From: Oasisia sp. SBJ-2009
Taxonomy: Eukaryota > Annelida > Polychaeta > Sabellida > Siboglinidae
Direction: 5' to 3'
Assembly: GCA_964017155.1 (NCBI GenBank)
Contig: OZ024854.1
Location: 46,454,923 to 46,518,922 of the forward strand
DNA length: 64,000 bases
A model generated the notes under the pieces. It was not told the origin of the DNA, did no database searches, and was given only the letters and a program-made list of their open reading frames with translations. This document shows, in pieces, positions 32,639 to 44,832 of the stretch. The position numbers and the translations under genes are program-made. Each line of letters begins with the position of its first letter. Within the stretch, counting starts at the first letter, position 1.

Positions 32639-32775
32639 CTTTCTGACCCGCGAGTTGATACGCAATGCGCAGCCGCAACGACCTTGGACGCGTCGCCTCG
32701 GCCTCGTTACGATGCACGTGATGACGTTGTTGTCAACCATCTGTCGTTGTTGAAACGAAGTCGTGGTAAGTCGTA
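32639..32775. promoter_or_regulatory. Likely shared (head-to-head) promoter of PMPCB and NAPE-PLD copy 1
   Basis: A locally CpG-rich stretch lies directly upstream of the PMPCB ATG. On the + strand a good donor (TCGTG|GTAAGTCG, exon end 32765) could end a non-coding first exon of NAPE-PLD copy 1, whose first visible coding exon is at 35082. CACGTG occurs at about 32716. No TATA box is obvious. This is inference from orientation and one splice motif. Confidence 0.4.
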
Positions 32776-33471
32776 AAGTTAAGTTTGCAAATGCATATCA
32801 TTTATTTGGTGTGCAGTGTAGTGTATGGAGAAATACAAGTCATTGTATGCATACTTTCGCTTTTTCGTTGCTGTGAGATCATAAAAAAGGCATAACAAAA
32901 TGAAATTTTTCCTGTTCGCCCGCCTGTATCTTCAGCATGTTGAAGCTAGGCGGTACTCGGAAGAAGAAGAAGAAGAAGATAACTTTTTTAATAACATGTT
33001 TTCAGTTTTGTTTTTAGGTTTGAACTTGAAATTTTATTTGGCATATAAATACATACAACACAATACAACAGACACAGAACATATGTTAATAATGAATGCC
33101 AGGACGCCAGTAATAACTAAAATGGTTGATGCAGCTGGACGCCCTTTGGCTTTGAAATTACAAAATACTGTCTACCTGTACAGTGTCAGTGTACATGTCA
33201 TGGTGACATGGACATATCATATGCATGGTGTACATAATAATAATTTAATTAATAACAAGAAAAAGTCAAGATAATAATAAATATTAATAATGCTATGCCA
33301 TACTCAGCCCGCCTATGGCTATGCCTATGGCTATGTCTATGAAAACAGTTTATTACTATACATAATCTAGTTTAATAAAAGTTGACGTGAGTAATTATTA
33401 ATTAATATCGTTCATCAAGCAAGAATAAATTTAAAATTTCTTAATAAGCAAATCTCGGAGTATGTCATGAC

Positions 33472-33766
33472 CATAGCTTTATGTAGAGACCCGTCCACCC
33501 GTCATTTGGACGGGTAAAAACGAATATGGACGGGCAGAAATATGGGTGGACGGGTAAAAATGAAGGAGCAAAAAAGGCATTCTAAAACCATAGATATTGT
33601 TACTTATGCCTTGAAAGTGAATGTAAATGGTGTCATGTGTGTTTGTAGCCCATTTCAGGTCATCAGGCACATTTGAAAGTTTGCAAACTGGCTTAACAGT
33701 TAACATCAATGTGTCCACCAAAACATATGTGTGACTGGCAATAATTTTATCCTGCATAAAGCCCTG
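33472..33766 (-). mobile_element. hAT-like non-autonomous DNA element (MITE), copy A
   Basis: A 295-bp element with imperfect terminal inverted repeats: CATAGCTTTATGTAGAGACC at the left and, read inward on the other strand, CAGGGCTTTATGCAGGAT at the right. It is flanked by an exact 8-bp direct repeat GTCATGAC (33464-33471 and 33767-33774). CAGGG-type ends and 8-bp target duplications are hAT hallmarks. There is no transposase. A related element lies at 50079-50391. Confidence 0.85.
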
Positions 33767-34099
33767 GTCATGACTTTATAATAATTTGTTTGAGATTGTG
33801 CCTTTTATTTAGCAATAAGTGCAGTACATAATACAGATGCAATAGAATAGTATGGTATGAAGTTTATAAAACAATCCCTGTTTTTTTATTTCTGTTCTTA
33901 TGAAACATAAATGAATATTAATAGATAATGAAAATGAAGAGCTGATCACAGAGAAATACAGAATCCTACGATCAGAACCGTCTTAAGGTATTATTGCTTT
34001 GTCTGGTTACATGGCTGTGAAGATCATTAAATAATTGTTTTTCATGACAGATGTTAAACGGTATTTTGGACATTGTTTTTTTATTAGTTTATCATATAG

Positions 34100-34545
34100 C
34101 TGAATTATAAATACCCCTCACCCCGGCGTAGGTCTTCTAATTTAAGAATTTTGAACTTTTTAAAGATGGGATCAGTGTGTGTTATAAATTTGCTTTTATC
34201 GATTAATCGAACAGCTTTTTTAAGTTTAAATAGTCTGCTTATGTTAGTTAAATTGCCACGGATATATTACTATAGTAGACCAAATGATAAATGGGATTGA
34301 ACTCGGGCATTATGTATTTGTTTTAATGTGCACTACTGTAGCGGTGGCTTGATTTGATTAATTATTGCTAATAACTGGGCAATTTTCTTGCATTTTTCAT
34401 TTGTATTTTTCTTCCAGTTAAGGTTTTCATCAATCCATATACCTAAACATTTGAAGTGATCAACTGTTTCTATTTTATTACCATGTAGAATAATTTCCTC
34501 ATGGTTGAGTATCTGATTTTGAGTGTTTTGAAATAACATGCATGC
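34100..34545 (-). pseudogene. LINE reverse-transcriptase fragment (thumb region), decayed
   Basis: The - strand frame at 34539-34333 reads VDHFKCLGIWIDENLNWKK and KKIAQLLAIINQIK, characteristic of the C-terminal part of non-LTR retrotransposon reverse transcriptases. Further downstream RLFKLKKAVRLI, THTDPIFKKFKILKLEDL continue the similarity in other frames, so stops and frameshifts are present. It is a dead remnant. Confidence 0.75.
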
Positions 34546-35081
34546 ATTTAGTTTTGCCTATGTTAAGTAAGTAAAAGTTTGTTGTTACTTTATAATGTAC
34601 TCGAGTATGATTACTTTAGAATATAATCATGACTACTTTCATCATTGCTTTAATGAATATCCTGTTTCTACTGAAAAGGTGACCTCCATGGAACCCTCAG
34701 GTGTCATTCTTGGTCTGTTGCTGTGTTACTATATCTAGTGTGTTAACTGACTCTGTTTTCTATCTGTCTAATATATTTGCTTGCAACAGTGTATGAAAAC
34801 ATGTTATCATGAGAATCATTCATGAGTACGATTACTTTGCTTTGTGTACGAGTACGATTACCCCGGGTACTCAAAAAGTACTTGTACTCGTACTACAAGT
34901 ACAGAGTACGATTACTGATAGAGATGGAGTACGTTACTCCATCTTTGATTTAAACTTAATTTTATGCAGTACTTAGAGAACAAGATTGTGAAATGCATGT
35001 GTGTTACTCGCATACAATGTTTTACTTTCACTTGATCCAATGCGATCTCTGACTATGACAACAAGTGTCGCTGTCTTGCAG

Positions 35082-38000
35082 TCACCTCGCCACACCCAGT
35101 GTGGCAGCTCCTGCTGTCAAGGTGGCGTGTGCCATTGGCGATGAAGAGGCAGAGGCAGCCACAGTGTCGGCCATCAGACAACCGGGCACTGGGGATGGAG
35201 CAGAGAAGCTGGAAGACATCCAGCTTGATGCTGGAGAGAGTCACCTAGAGAAGAGGTAATTAATGTTCATTTCTGAATCTCTGCTTGCAAAACACACACT
35301 GTGTTTGAGATTGTATTACTCGGGTAAAACACTTGAGGTGAGTTGTCTTTTGGTAATCACGTTCCCAATTAAATACTCATTTTCAGAGGGGTGTGTGATA
35401 ATCATCAAACTGAAAGAGAGATATCTTTGTTGATGCAGCCAACTTGGTTTCATTAATTATGAATTTATGAATATATTTACCCAAACATATGTACTAAATA
35501 TAATTTCGTATGTTTTAAAACTAAACAATTATCTTTGAAAATGTGACCAGTGATGATGATAGTAAACTCCTGAAATAAAAACTACCAAAATGTGATCAAA
35601 TGCATGTATTAAGATTTCAAACCAGCCTAATGTGTAAAGAATTTTTTTTATTAGCACTGTTTAATTAAAAAAAATAACTCCAGATTATACACCTTTCCTA
35701 TGTTGATGTGTGCAGCACATAAACTGTTATAATCTTAACATTTAAGGACATCGTTGGAACCAGCCGAGCTGACACTGCAGAAGTCAGTATTAAGAAATGG
35801 CCGCTACGAAAACCCGTGGCCAACTTGGCAAACCCTATCAATGGCCCGAGTCTTGAAGTTTGCTATCTTCTCTATGAACCACAGTAATATCCCGGACAAG
35901 AAGGTATCAGTTGCACCTCTTCTACAGTCACTCACACAGGACACTAAGGCCACACCAGTCTTATTGCTTTGATTCTGATTTGACTTTTGAGACATATTTG
36001 TTAGATACATTTTAGTCACTTTTGGGAACTTGGGAAATAGTGTCTATCTTTATTTATGCAAAATTTGAAATCATACTTTGGCATCTGGTTCAGCCATGGT
36101 TTAGATCAGCTCATGATAAGCCAGGCCTGTATGGATAAAATCAGCATTTTGATCAGAAATAAAAGTAAAAAATTGAAAGTTTATTTTATTTCTATTTTGC
36201 CCAAAAATAACGTAAGTTGATCTATAATCCAACTAATAAACTGGTGTCAACTAATACAATTGAAACGCTTCTGTTGCATCCAGGTGGCCATTTCACTTGT
36301 GTAGTGAACTGTTAGCCCATTAGCACTCACACGACTTTAATAAAGTAAAGTCTCCTTAAATATTTGACCTAGACTTAAACAAATATTGTTTGTTCCAGTT
36401 TTGTTTGTCTAGCGCCTTTATCATTCAAATCTCACAATTGCATGTTGTATGTATTTTGTAGATAATAAAATTACCTTCACAGTGGCAACCAAACTGCTGT
36501 TGCATTATAAAAATAATGTGGATAATTTCTTGCTTGACCCTGAGACAATGGCAAATTTGAGTGCTAATGGCGGAGCATGATCCACTGTTAGATTAAAATT
36601 TTAAGGAGCTTTTATCTAAATGTAAATAGCTGCTATTGTAATACAAAGGATACTGTTTCCGCAACATACAAGCAAAAGTGTCATGGTGCCATGTTATGAT
36701 GTCAACAGTATACAAGCTATTTACAAGGTCACTGTTTAGGAACAAAGTCAATTTTGAAGTGCAAAATTGTCCTTGAGAGCTCATAATAATGTTAATGAAA
36801 CAGTTCCCATCAAGTCGTGTTGTGTGTTGGTAAAGTATCCATATGCTCCTTTCAATTTCTGGTCAAACCTGAAATGACAATGCTTGAAATGTTTTATTCG
36901 GTAAAATTGTTTGAAATAAGTAAATATCCCAATCATGTAGTAATTAGAATGTGACAGTGTCCTCCCAGTAATGACCAAATGGGAGGACATATTTCGTGGT
37001 GTTCAACCCAATTAATACTCTGACTGTTGGTGGGCCACTGACTTTCTTGTCCACTGGTCACTTGGACCTTGTTGTATGGCAATTTTAATTGTTGCATATA
37101 GTTATATCTCGGTGACTGTTTACTTTGTGCACTTTCTGTCTACCATAACTCTTTAATTCTTCCCAGGTGTTGGACGAAACGCTTCCCATTCTCAAACCAG
37201 ACTTCGATCTTCTCGCTAAGCCACCAGAGAATGGAATCCGGACGACATGGATCGGCCACGCAACCGTGCTTATTCAGATGGACAACATTACAATACTCAC
37301 AGACCCAATATTTAGTGAGCGATGTTCTCCCGTGCAATTTATTGGAATTAAACGGTATCGAAGTGCAGCGTGCCAGGTTGACGATCTTCCTGAGATAAAT
37401 GCTGTGTTGATCAGTCACAACCATTACGATCACCTGGACAGTAACAGTGTGCGAATGTTAAATAACAGATTTGGTGCGAGTCTGCGATGGTACGTTCCGT
37501 TTGGTCTCAAGTCGTGGATGCAAGACATGTCATGTGATAATGTGGTAGAACTTGATTGGTGGGAGGAGGATGCTGTTCCCGGCTTTCGTGGCATGAAAGT
37601 TGCATTTGTGCCAGCCCAACATTGGTCAAAGAGGACTCTCACCAATGACTATAAGGTGACATATTTTAATATTTTTTTTTAAACGTTACACTTTCCAAAA
37701 GGTACTAAAATGTAAGCTAATACTAATAATTCAGATGACCCGATAATCACTAGTGAACAATACCCTATACTATATTATACTTACGATTTTAAGTATAATA
37801 ATTAGCTTAAAATAATGTAAAATTATAAGTATTATTTTGTAAATAGAAATATTTGAGCAGTGCATTAGTTCTGATGTCAGTGTGTACAGTATGTATTTCC
37901 ATATCTTGTTTGTGGCTTAACTTTTTGTTAAAGGGAGTGTGCTTTACTGGAAACCATTTTGTATTGTTACCATTTCAAAATAGCTGTCATTTAAGTAACC

Positions 38001-40079
38001 ATAGGTGCATCCCGGGGGCTAAAGGGCACATTCAACCAATATACTTATATATATAATTTGGCAAATCCCCTAACCCTTTTTCAATATACCCTGTGTACAG
38101 GTGTATCACTTTAGAATGTAGAATTTATCAATTTTCAGTAGCATTTTCATTGGGGAGGCAGATTTTGTTTAACACATTCGAAATGGCTCTGGTCGGTCCA
38201 TTATTGCCACTGTTTGGGGAGTGATGGTGTCTCCTTCAGGAAAATCACCATCTCCCCTCCCCTCCTAGCTCTAAGTATGCCGGTGTGTTGTGCAGGTGCT
38301 GTGGGGAGGGTTCTGTGTGATTGGGCCGTGGAACCGGTTCTACTTCGCTGGAGACACGGGTTACAACAACACTCTGTTCAAGCAGATCGGACAGAAATAT
38401 GGACCATTCCAACTGGCAGCTGTGCCAATAGGAGCCTACGAACCCAGGTTTGTTCCTTGATGTGTTCAGGGCTATATCAGTCCCGTAGACGGTGAGGGGT
38501 GCATTTGAAACTAGATCAAATGGGTTGTATTGTAATGGACATGGTTTTAGGATAAAATTGTCCTATTTTTGAATATTTTAGATGTCCATTAGCATAAATG
38601 CAGCTTTATGTCGAAAAACATAATTTCTCTGTGCAGCTTACATGGCTAGTTGGTGACTAATTAAATAATTCATTTAATGACAGAAAAATAGTAAATGTCA
38701 CCATGAAAAATATAAACTGTACCCCATCTTCTGAAGTCATATCTTGTCATGTAAAGGTTTTGCTCACATTCACTTGTCACATGTGGTTGAGATGTGTTTC
38801 CAGATGGTTTCTACGACCCCAGCACCTTGACCCCGGTGATGCTGTTCTTGTGCACAAAGACGTCCAAGCGCTCCAGTCTGTCGCCATTCACTGGGGCACG
38901 TTCAATCTAACATTTGAAGTATGTGCACATTTCTCTACTCGTTCTTCCCCAGTTTCATTTATTCCACCAGAAACCAAATTTGCAAACGGTCCAACATAAT
39001 TGTGTTATCTCACACTGTGAATGATAAAATAAAGATAATGAAAATTCCATCATAGATAGGTCTCACTAAGAACTTTCAGGACATACATAATTGTTGAAAC
39101 GACAGTGGGAATAAGGAGACCAAAACAGCAAGAGTGAATATCCTTGTGAGAGAACGTATAAAACAGCTGCTTAAGAATGTTGTAGATGATATACTGCTCT
39201 GAGATAATCTCCAGACTCCACCCAGCAACAAAACACAAAAACATCTGCATCACCTAGAAAATGAGATGATAGAAATGGCTCAGACATCTTTAGAAATACC
39301 AGTGCATTGCCTACACAGACAGCTTTGATGGTGCAGCAAGAAGAGAGGAACAACAGAACAAAACTAACTCTCCATCTTTCCATAGGGCATCTGTGTCAGA
39401 GCTGTCACACAGCGGTTCTTTGCATTATTCCTCAACACATGTCAAACTCATGTCCATCTTTTTCTGTACTTCCACACTAAGCTTCTCTCTTGCTCTTGTT
39501 TAGCTGTGAGATCACCACTGGTCATCTGATTCTGAATTCTTAAAGTGGAATTTAAATTCCACTTTCACATCCGTACAATAATTCTTATTTAACTGATGTA
39601 TTCTACACTATTGGTTTAATTAATAAAATGTGTATATTTGAGCCAGCCCAGATCTGCTACTATAGGCTACATATATTACTGGTACTATAAACTATAAAGT
39701 AATATTTTATAGTACCAATAATATATTTAGCTTATTAATTAATATTATTATTAATCACTAGACATTTTGCAAAGACCCACTTGACTTTTTAGCATGTAAT
39801 AATTACGAAGACTTGTGTTCTGTGGGGTAAAATGAAAGATAAGAAATAGTAGTAGTAGACAAATTTCAGATACCTTGATGGGACTTTACAGAGCGAACCA
39901 TTTCTGCAGCCTCACTGGTATGACACTGCCCACTTGTGTTTTGTTTCCAGTACTATTTGGAGCCACCTGAGAAGCTTGCTGAAGCTCTACGGAAACACAA
40001 TTTGACGGAAATGGACTTCTTCACTCTAAATCACGGGGAAACTAGACATACTGGAAACGACTACAGCCGAGTAAATTAA
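35082..40079 (+). CDS. NAPEPLD: N-acyl-phosphatidylethanolamine-hydrolysing phospholipase D, copy 1 (5' exon not found)
   Basis: Zinc metallo-beta-lactamase-fold enzyme that releases N-acylethanolamines (such as anandamide) from NAPE at internal membranes. Exons: 35082-35255, 35747-35903, 37167-37655, 38296-38447, 38804-38918, 39951-40079 (TAA). Phases join. Conserved marks are [23 protein letters not shown], the metal motif [23 protein letters not shown] (bridging Asp), GAYEPRW, IHWGTF and NHGETR. These correspond to human His185/187, Asp189, His190, His253, Asp284 and His343, so the site looks intact. The protein ends DYSRVN. The N-terminal exon is missing: exon 35082 starts on a third codon base after TTGCAG. 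The acceptor before 35747 is AAG, which is less common. Confidence 0.92.
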
Positions 40080-40189
40080 CTATTTGAAAAAAAATACGTA
40101 TTGAAGATGAATACAGTCTTGTAGACTAACTGTCTTGCCTCAGTGTTTTATCTAGAAATAATAACACATGGGTAACTATTTTGCCTCAG

Positions 40190-40730
40190 CCTGATGTTTA
40201 GAAATAATAACACCTGTAGGTCTACTCACAGTTACTCAGGTATGATAATACCACCTGTGTGTCTACTCACAGTTACTCAGGTATGATCATAACACCTGTA
40301 GGTCTACTCACAGTTACTCAGGTATGATAATAACACCTGCAGGTCTACTCACAGTTACTCAGGTATGATAATAACACCTGTAGATCTACTCACAGTTACT
40401 CAGGTATGATAATAACACCTGCAGGTCTACTCACAGTTACTCAGGTATGATAATAACACCTGCAGGTCTACTCACAGTTACTCAGGTATGATAATAACAC
40501 CTGTAGATCTACTCACAGTTACTCAGGTATGATAATACCACCTGTGTGTCTACTCACAGTTACTCAGGTATGATAATAACACCTGCAGGTCTACTCACAG
40601 TTACTCAGGTATGATAATAACACCTGTAGATCTACTCACAGTTACTCAGGTATGATAATAACACCTGCAGGTCTACTCACAGTTACTCAGGTATGATAAT
40701 AACACCCATAGGTCTACTCAAGTTACCCAG
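40190..40730. repeat. 41-bp minisatellite downstream of NAPE-PLD copy 1
   Basis: About twelve to thirteen tandem units of ~41 bp containing GTCTACTCACAGTTACTCAG and GTATGATAATAACACCTG, with positional variants (GTGTGTC, GCAGGTC, GTAGATC). It starts about 110 bases after the stop codon. AATAAA at 40739-40744 follows, so the array may lie in the 3'UTR. Confidence 0.96.
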
Positions 40731-40738
40731 ATATGACA

Positions 40739-40744
40739 AATAAA
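40739..40744 (+). terminator. Candidate polyadenylation signal of NAPE-PLD copy 1
   Basis: First canonical AATAAA after the copy 1 stop codon; it lies just past the 41-bp minisatellite. Confidence 0.4.
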
Positions 40745-43170
40745 TACCTCAACATAAGGACTTACCGTATAGGTGATTTGTATGCCAGTTTTGTTTGCCA
40801 AACATAGTTTCACATTATTTAAAACAAAAAACAAGGTTCTATCAGAACATTGCAATGTGTTTGTTTTAGAGACTTGAACTTAGCACAGAATATACCTGTG
40901 ACCGTGTCAAAATATACCTTGATGTGCATATGCTCAAATATATTGCATAATGGTTGTGTTTAACATATCAATGCAAAAAGTGGGAACAGTGATTCCGTAC
41001 TGTCATCAGCAGGCAACAGGGCCCGGATTGCCTTTTCCCCAGCTGTCTTCTCCCACTATGGTGATATCTTCATACCACGGTTGCCATGCCGATCTACTAG
41101 AGGGTTGGTAGACAATCTAAACTAGAATAGAATAGAATAAACACCAAGGCTTCTTGTTAACTAATGAAAAAAGAATTTCTGAAGGTCCAGTTTTCTGGTT
41201 TAACCAGATTGATGCGTTAACACTGACCTATGTGAACATACGCGCGCGTCTGTTGTCCACTACACCCTTCCACCGTCGACTTCTGACAGCAACGACTGTA
41301 TGTGCAACTACCACACAGCGGGAGATTGGACAGACTTGTGATGACCGTTGATGTACAGTCAGCAGGACACACGCTGAGCAACGTAGGGCCTTCTGACTCG
41401 GGGCTGGAGTAATGACGTCATATAGAAAATGGGAACACGCACGTACATCTATCTCGCACACAGACGCCAAGTTCACCCAGCAGAAACGGAAGACAACAAT
41501 TAATTTACCCCTTTCGGCACTTTATGAAACACTCCCCATTGACACCAAGTCTCCAACAACTGCCCCCACAACATATATCCATCCCACTCTTCAGAAGTCA
41601 TGTCCAACAGAAGCTGAGGCTCCGGCATAACCGTGGTGGAGGTTTGTGGGAAATGTGCAACCCCAGGCCCGAAAAATACTATTGTCCCATTGCTGGGTCC
41701 AGTGTTATGCAATCACTGTCAGGTATAAATTGCCCATATATGGAATTATTATTCAAAACGAACGCAGAAGAAACACACGTCTCGTGCTATCAGTGACTTG
41801 ATACATGGAACCAAGCCGGCGTGCTGTGATGCAACGAAATGGAGTTGTGTCGTGTCTGATGATGCCTGAATCCTTGGAAACCAGAGGCGCACAAAAATAA
41901 CAGGGTTGGTCAAACTCAGAGTTGTTTTAAGCGATGCCGGTGCCGATGGTCCAAAAGCGATCAAACAATGGCTGCCCTAACACGTGCTTTTCGTCGTATA
42001 TTTTGTTGAAATTCTTGCTTCAGATTATATCTTTATAACAAAAACCTATGGGAAAGTTGCTAAAATGTTACGTAGTACTGTTTGCTTTAGGAGATGTCAT
42101 GTTGCAGGAGTAATGTTTCACGTATCTAACAGTTATCAACACTGCTGGCAAATCTTGACAGAAGTATCGCGAGTAATTTTGATTGAGACGTAAACAAACC
42201 GCAATTTGTTTATTTTACAATCAGAATTACACGCGGGACCATCGTCAATCGTTGCCTTTGCCAACCATATTTAAAAGGGTTCAGTATGTGAATTACATTA
42301 CTATTATAACATTACATCTCCTAGAGCAAACATTACCGCATACATTTAAACATTTGGTAACAGCTTTCCATAGGTTTTGTCAAAGATAATCTTCCAAAAC
42401 AACAAATTGAACAGAGAAGGATTACATACAGAATTGTTCTTCCGGTTATCCATATAGATGTAGAACAGAAATACGACGGCAGCCATTTTTTAATCGCTTG
42501 ACGTATTTTTCTAAGCAACCTGTAATAGTTTCGACTGACCTAACAAGAATGCTGTCCAGAAGCATAAGCTCTAGACGGCAAGTGGACTAGGAAACATTTG
42601 GCTCAACAAGAGGCCAACAATTTCCCACCTACATATATCCTTCCCTCACCAGATAGTTCACAATTAAATATCTGAACACATTCACACAAGCATGAACACA
42701 ATTGAATCATTGTTCCAATCATTTATTGTCTTCTGCGATAATTAACACTTTCTCATATCCAACATGCAATATTCTTTGACTAATGCTGCATTTTGACCTG
42801 TAGTTGTGCTGCCTTCTTTCACTTGAAGAAAAATTTCTATCAACCTCCTCACTACCAATTAGTATCTTATAAAGTTATGTTTGGTGTCGTCTTGGTATCT
42901 AGTGTGTTCAGGCCACACTAAGAGGAAACTTATTCCAAAGAGTTGGTGCATGTACTGAAAAAGCTCTATTTCAAATGTTGGTATCGACTCTAGGGACAAC
43001 AAGTCAATAGTAAACTTACTCGAATGTAAATATATTAAGATATCGGTTCTTGCACGTGATTGTCGAATGTTATCTACGACTTTTCTATCATAAGACATTT
43101 TTATTGGAATTGAATATATAATTTGGTAATCAACCACATACATACCATGTATACTAAGAACTTACCACGT

Positions 43171-43199
43171 GCGCACTCACACACACACACACACACACA

Positions 43200-43255
<56 letters not shown>
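43171..43255. repeat. (AC)n microsatellite
   Basis: About 80 bases of CA repeat with one GT interruption. Confidence 0.97.
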
Positions 43256-43257
<2 letters not shown>

Positions 43258-43854
43258 GGTAGGGCCTACATGACATCTTAATTCACAAATGTTTCTTAAA
43301 TACAAAACTCCATAGTATGTATTGAAATAAAATCACGCATAAATATATACCTTTAAATACATGTAACTTTACTCACGAGTTGCACCCTTACGGCAATAAA
43401 ATATAAACGTGACTATAAACTTGCCCCCATCCATTGATGTATGTTCCAGAATATACTATTATTGAGCGGAATGGCCCTCATCGTCGATATTTATAAACAA
43501 ATAATGACCTGAAAAGTAAATATACCTTAAAATGTACGACCAAAAAAGTAACTTTGTTTATACGTTTAGTTCATTAAGACGTAATTGGCAGTCAACATGT
43601 CGGATAATTATAATTTACCCAGTACTACCAAGTACTGAATATAATATCATAGGTCTACTTCATACTGTTGACTCTACAGCCCAATAAATGCAGGACGACA
43701 CAGACACATATAGAGATCGTTGTATATGGCGGACGTTATCTTAATTACAAGAAAGGTAAGTTCTTATAATAGTGCTGTATCCAGACCACCGCAATTTACA
43801 CTGGCAAACCTGTTTGTTACCGGGAAGCATTCAGCCATGCCACTATTACTACAT

Positions 43855-44042
43855 GAAGACACTTTGTTACAATACTATCCACCATTGTATATAGCCAGAT
43901 ACTCATTCACATAGCTGAGTGAACTGAAGCAAGGTGGAGTTAATGAATCTGCCTTACATCCGAAACGACAAAAAGGTTATTCAAAAACGAAACTCTACAT
44001 TGAGAGTCCAATGTCCTACCTACTAAGGCGTCGCGCCCCTGG
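43855..44042 (-). mobile_element. tRNA-derived SINE, family B, truncated, reverse orientation
   Basis: Reverse complement has a tRNA-like head (GCGACGCCTTAGTAGGTAG, then GACTCTCAATGTAGAG) and the shared body with ATAGCCAGATACTCATT and AGCTGAGTGAACTG on the + strand. The tail end of the family is missing. Confidence 0.7.
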
Positions 44043-44166
44043 TATCTACTAAGTTACCACTCTGTAACCTTGGGCACCAACATGTGTGCAGAGAGAGGTC
44101 ATTACCCATACAAAAGGTGTTTCTACCAAAGCAGTTGCATCTCCTCGTGATCTGACAGATTTCTAG

Positions 44167-44782
44167 TTAATCAAGTTCACTGCATTCGTCGGCAACAAGT
44201 CGTGTTTCTCCGAGATTTATGGTAAAGAAGTCCTTCTCCGTCAAGTTGTGTTTTCGTAAAGCTTCCGTGAGCTTCTGTGGAGGCTCCAGGTAGAACTAGA
44301 AACAGATAGGTCAAACATATCACGTCATCTCACAAATATCTCATTGGTAAAACTGTTTGGTATGGGCAGCTATGCTAAGTTTATTTATTCATTAAAGTCC
44401 ACAGAAGTGATGGTTACACACGTACATACATTCACACATGCCTGTTGTGGAAAGGAAATATTTCACAATCAGCAGTCAATTGGCCTGTCATGCATAGCAG
44501 CACTGGTCTGTCATGCGTGGCTGCACTGACAAGTCACGCGTGGCTGCACCATCCTTCAGCTGGTACCTACCTCGTGTGCGAGCGCAAATGTTCCCCAGTG
44601 AATGCCAACAGACTGTCTGGCTCGCAGGTCCTTGTGAGCGAGAACAGCCTCTTCGGGGTCGCAATGCTGACAACTCATGAAATCTCTGCAAACAAGCAAT
44701 GATTGACAATGATGGACTCGGTGCAATACTTGTTTTCTTTTTCAGGAAAACTGTGTTACTCTGTAATTTATAAATTAAGTAA

Positions 44783-44832
<50 letters not shown>

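Larger units (their letters stand above)
32776..35081 (+). other. Probable first intron/5' region of NAPE-PLD copy 1; no coding exon identified
   Basis: The 2.3 kb holds a 295-bp hAT-like MITE and an old LINE fragment. The exon at 35082 begins on the last base of a codon, so a coding exon ending with two codon bases must lie upstream. I could not locate it with confidence. Confidence 0.5.
40745..44166. other. Intergenic region between the two NAPE-PLD copies; no gene seen
   Basis: Contains short unsupported ORFs only, a long CA microsatellite (43171-43255) and a family B SINE fragment (about 43855-44042). Nothing resembles a third NAPE-PLD exon here. Confidence 0.6.

Noticed and set aside
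32900..33274. 124-residue ORF starting MKFFLFARLYL as first exon of NAPE-PLD copy 1
   Set aside because: No donor in the required phase and no similarity to NAPE-PLD; AT-rich and probably chance.
40190..40730. Regular 41-bp repeats resembling a CRISPR array
   Set aside because: Units are contiguous without unique spacers and lie in a eukaryotic gene region; an ordinary minisatellite.
42859..43143. 94-residue - strand ORF in the intergenic region
   Set aside because: No recognisable domain, splice support or conserved motif; may be repeat-derived, but I could not show it.
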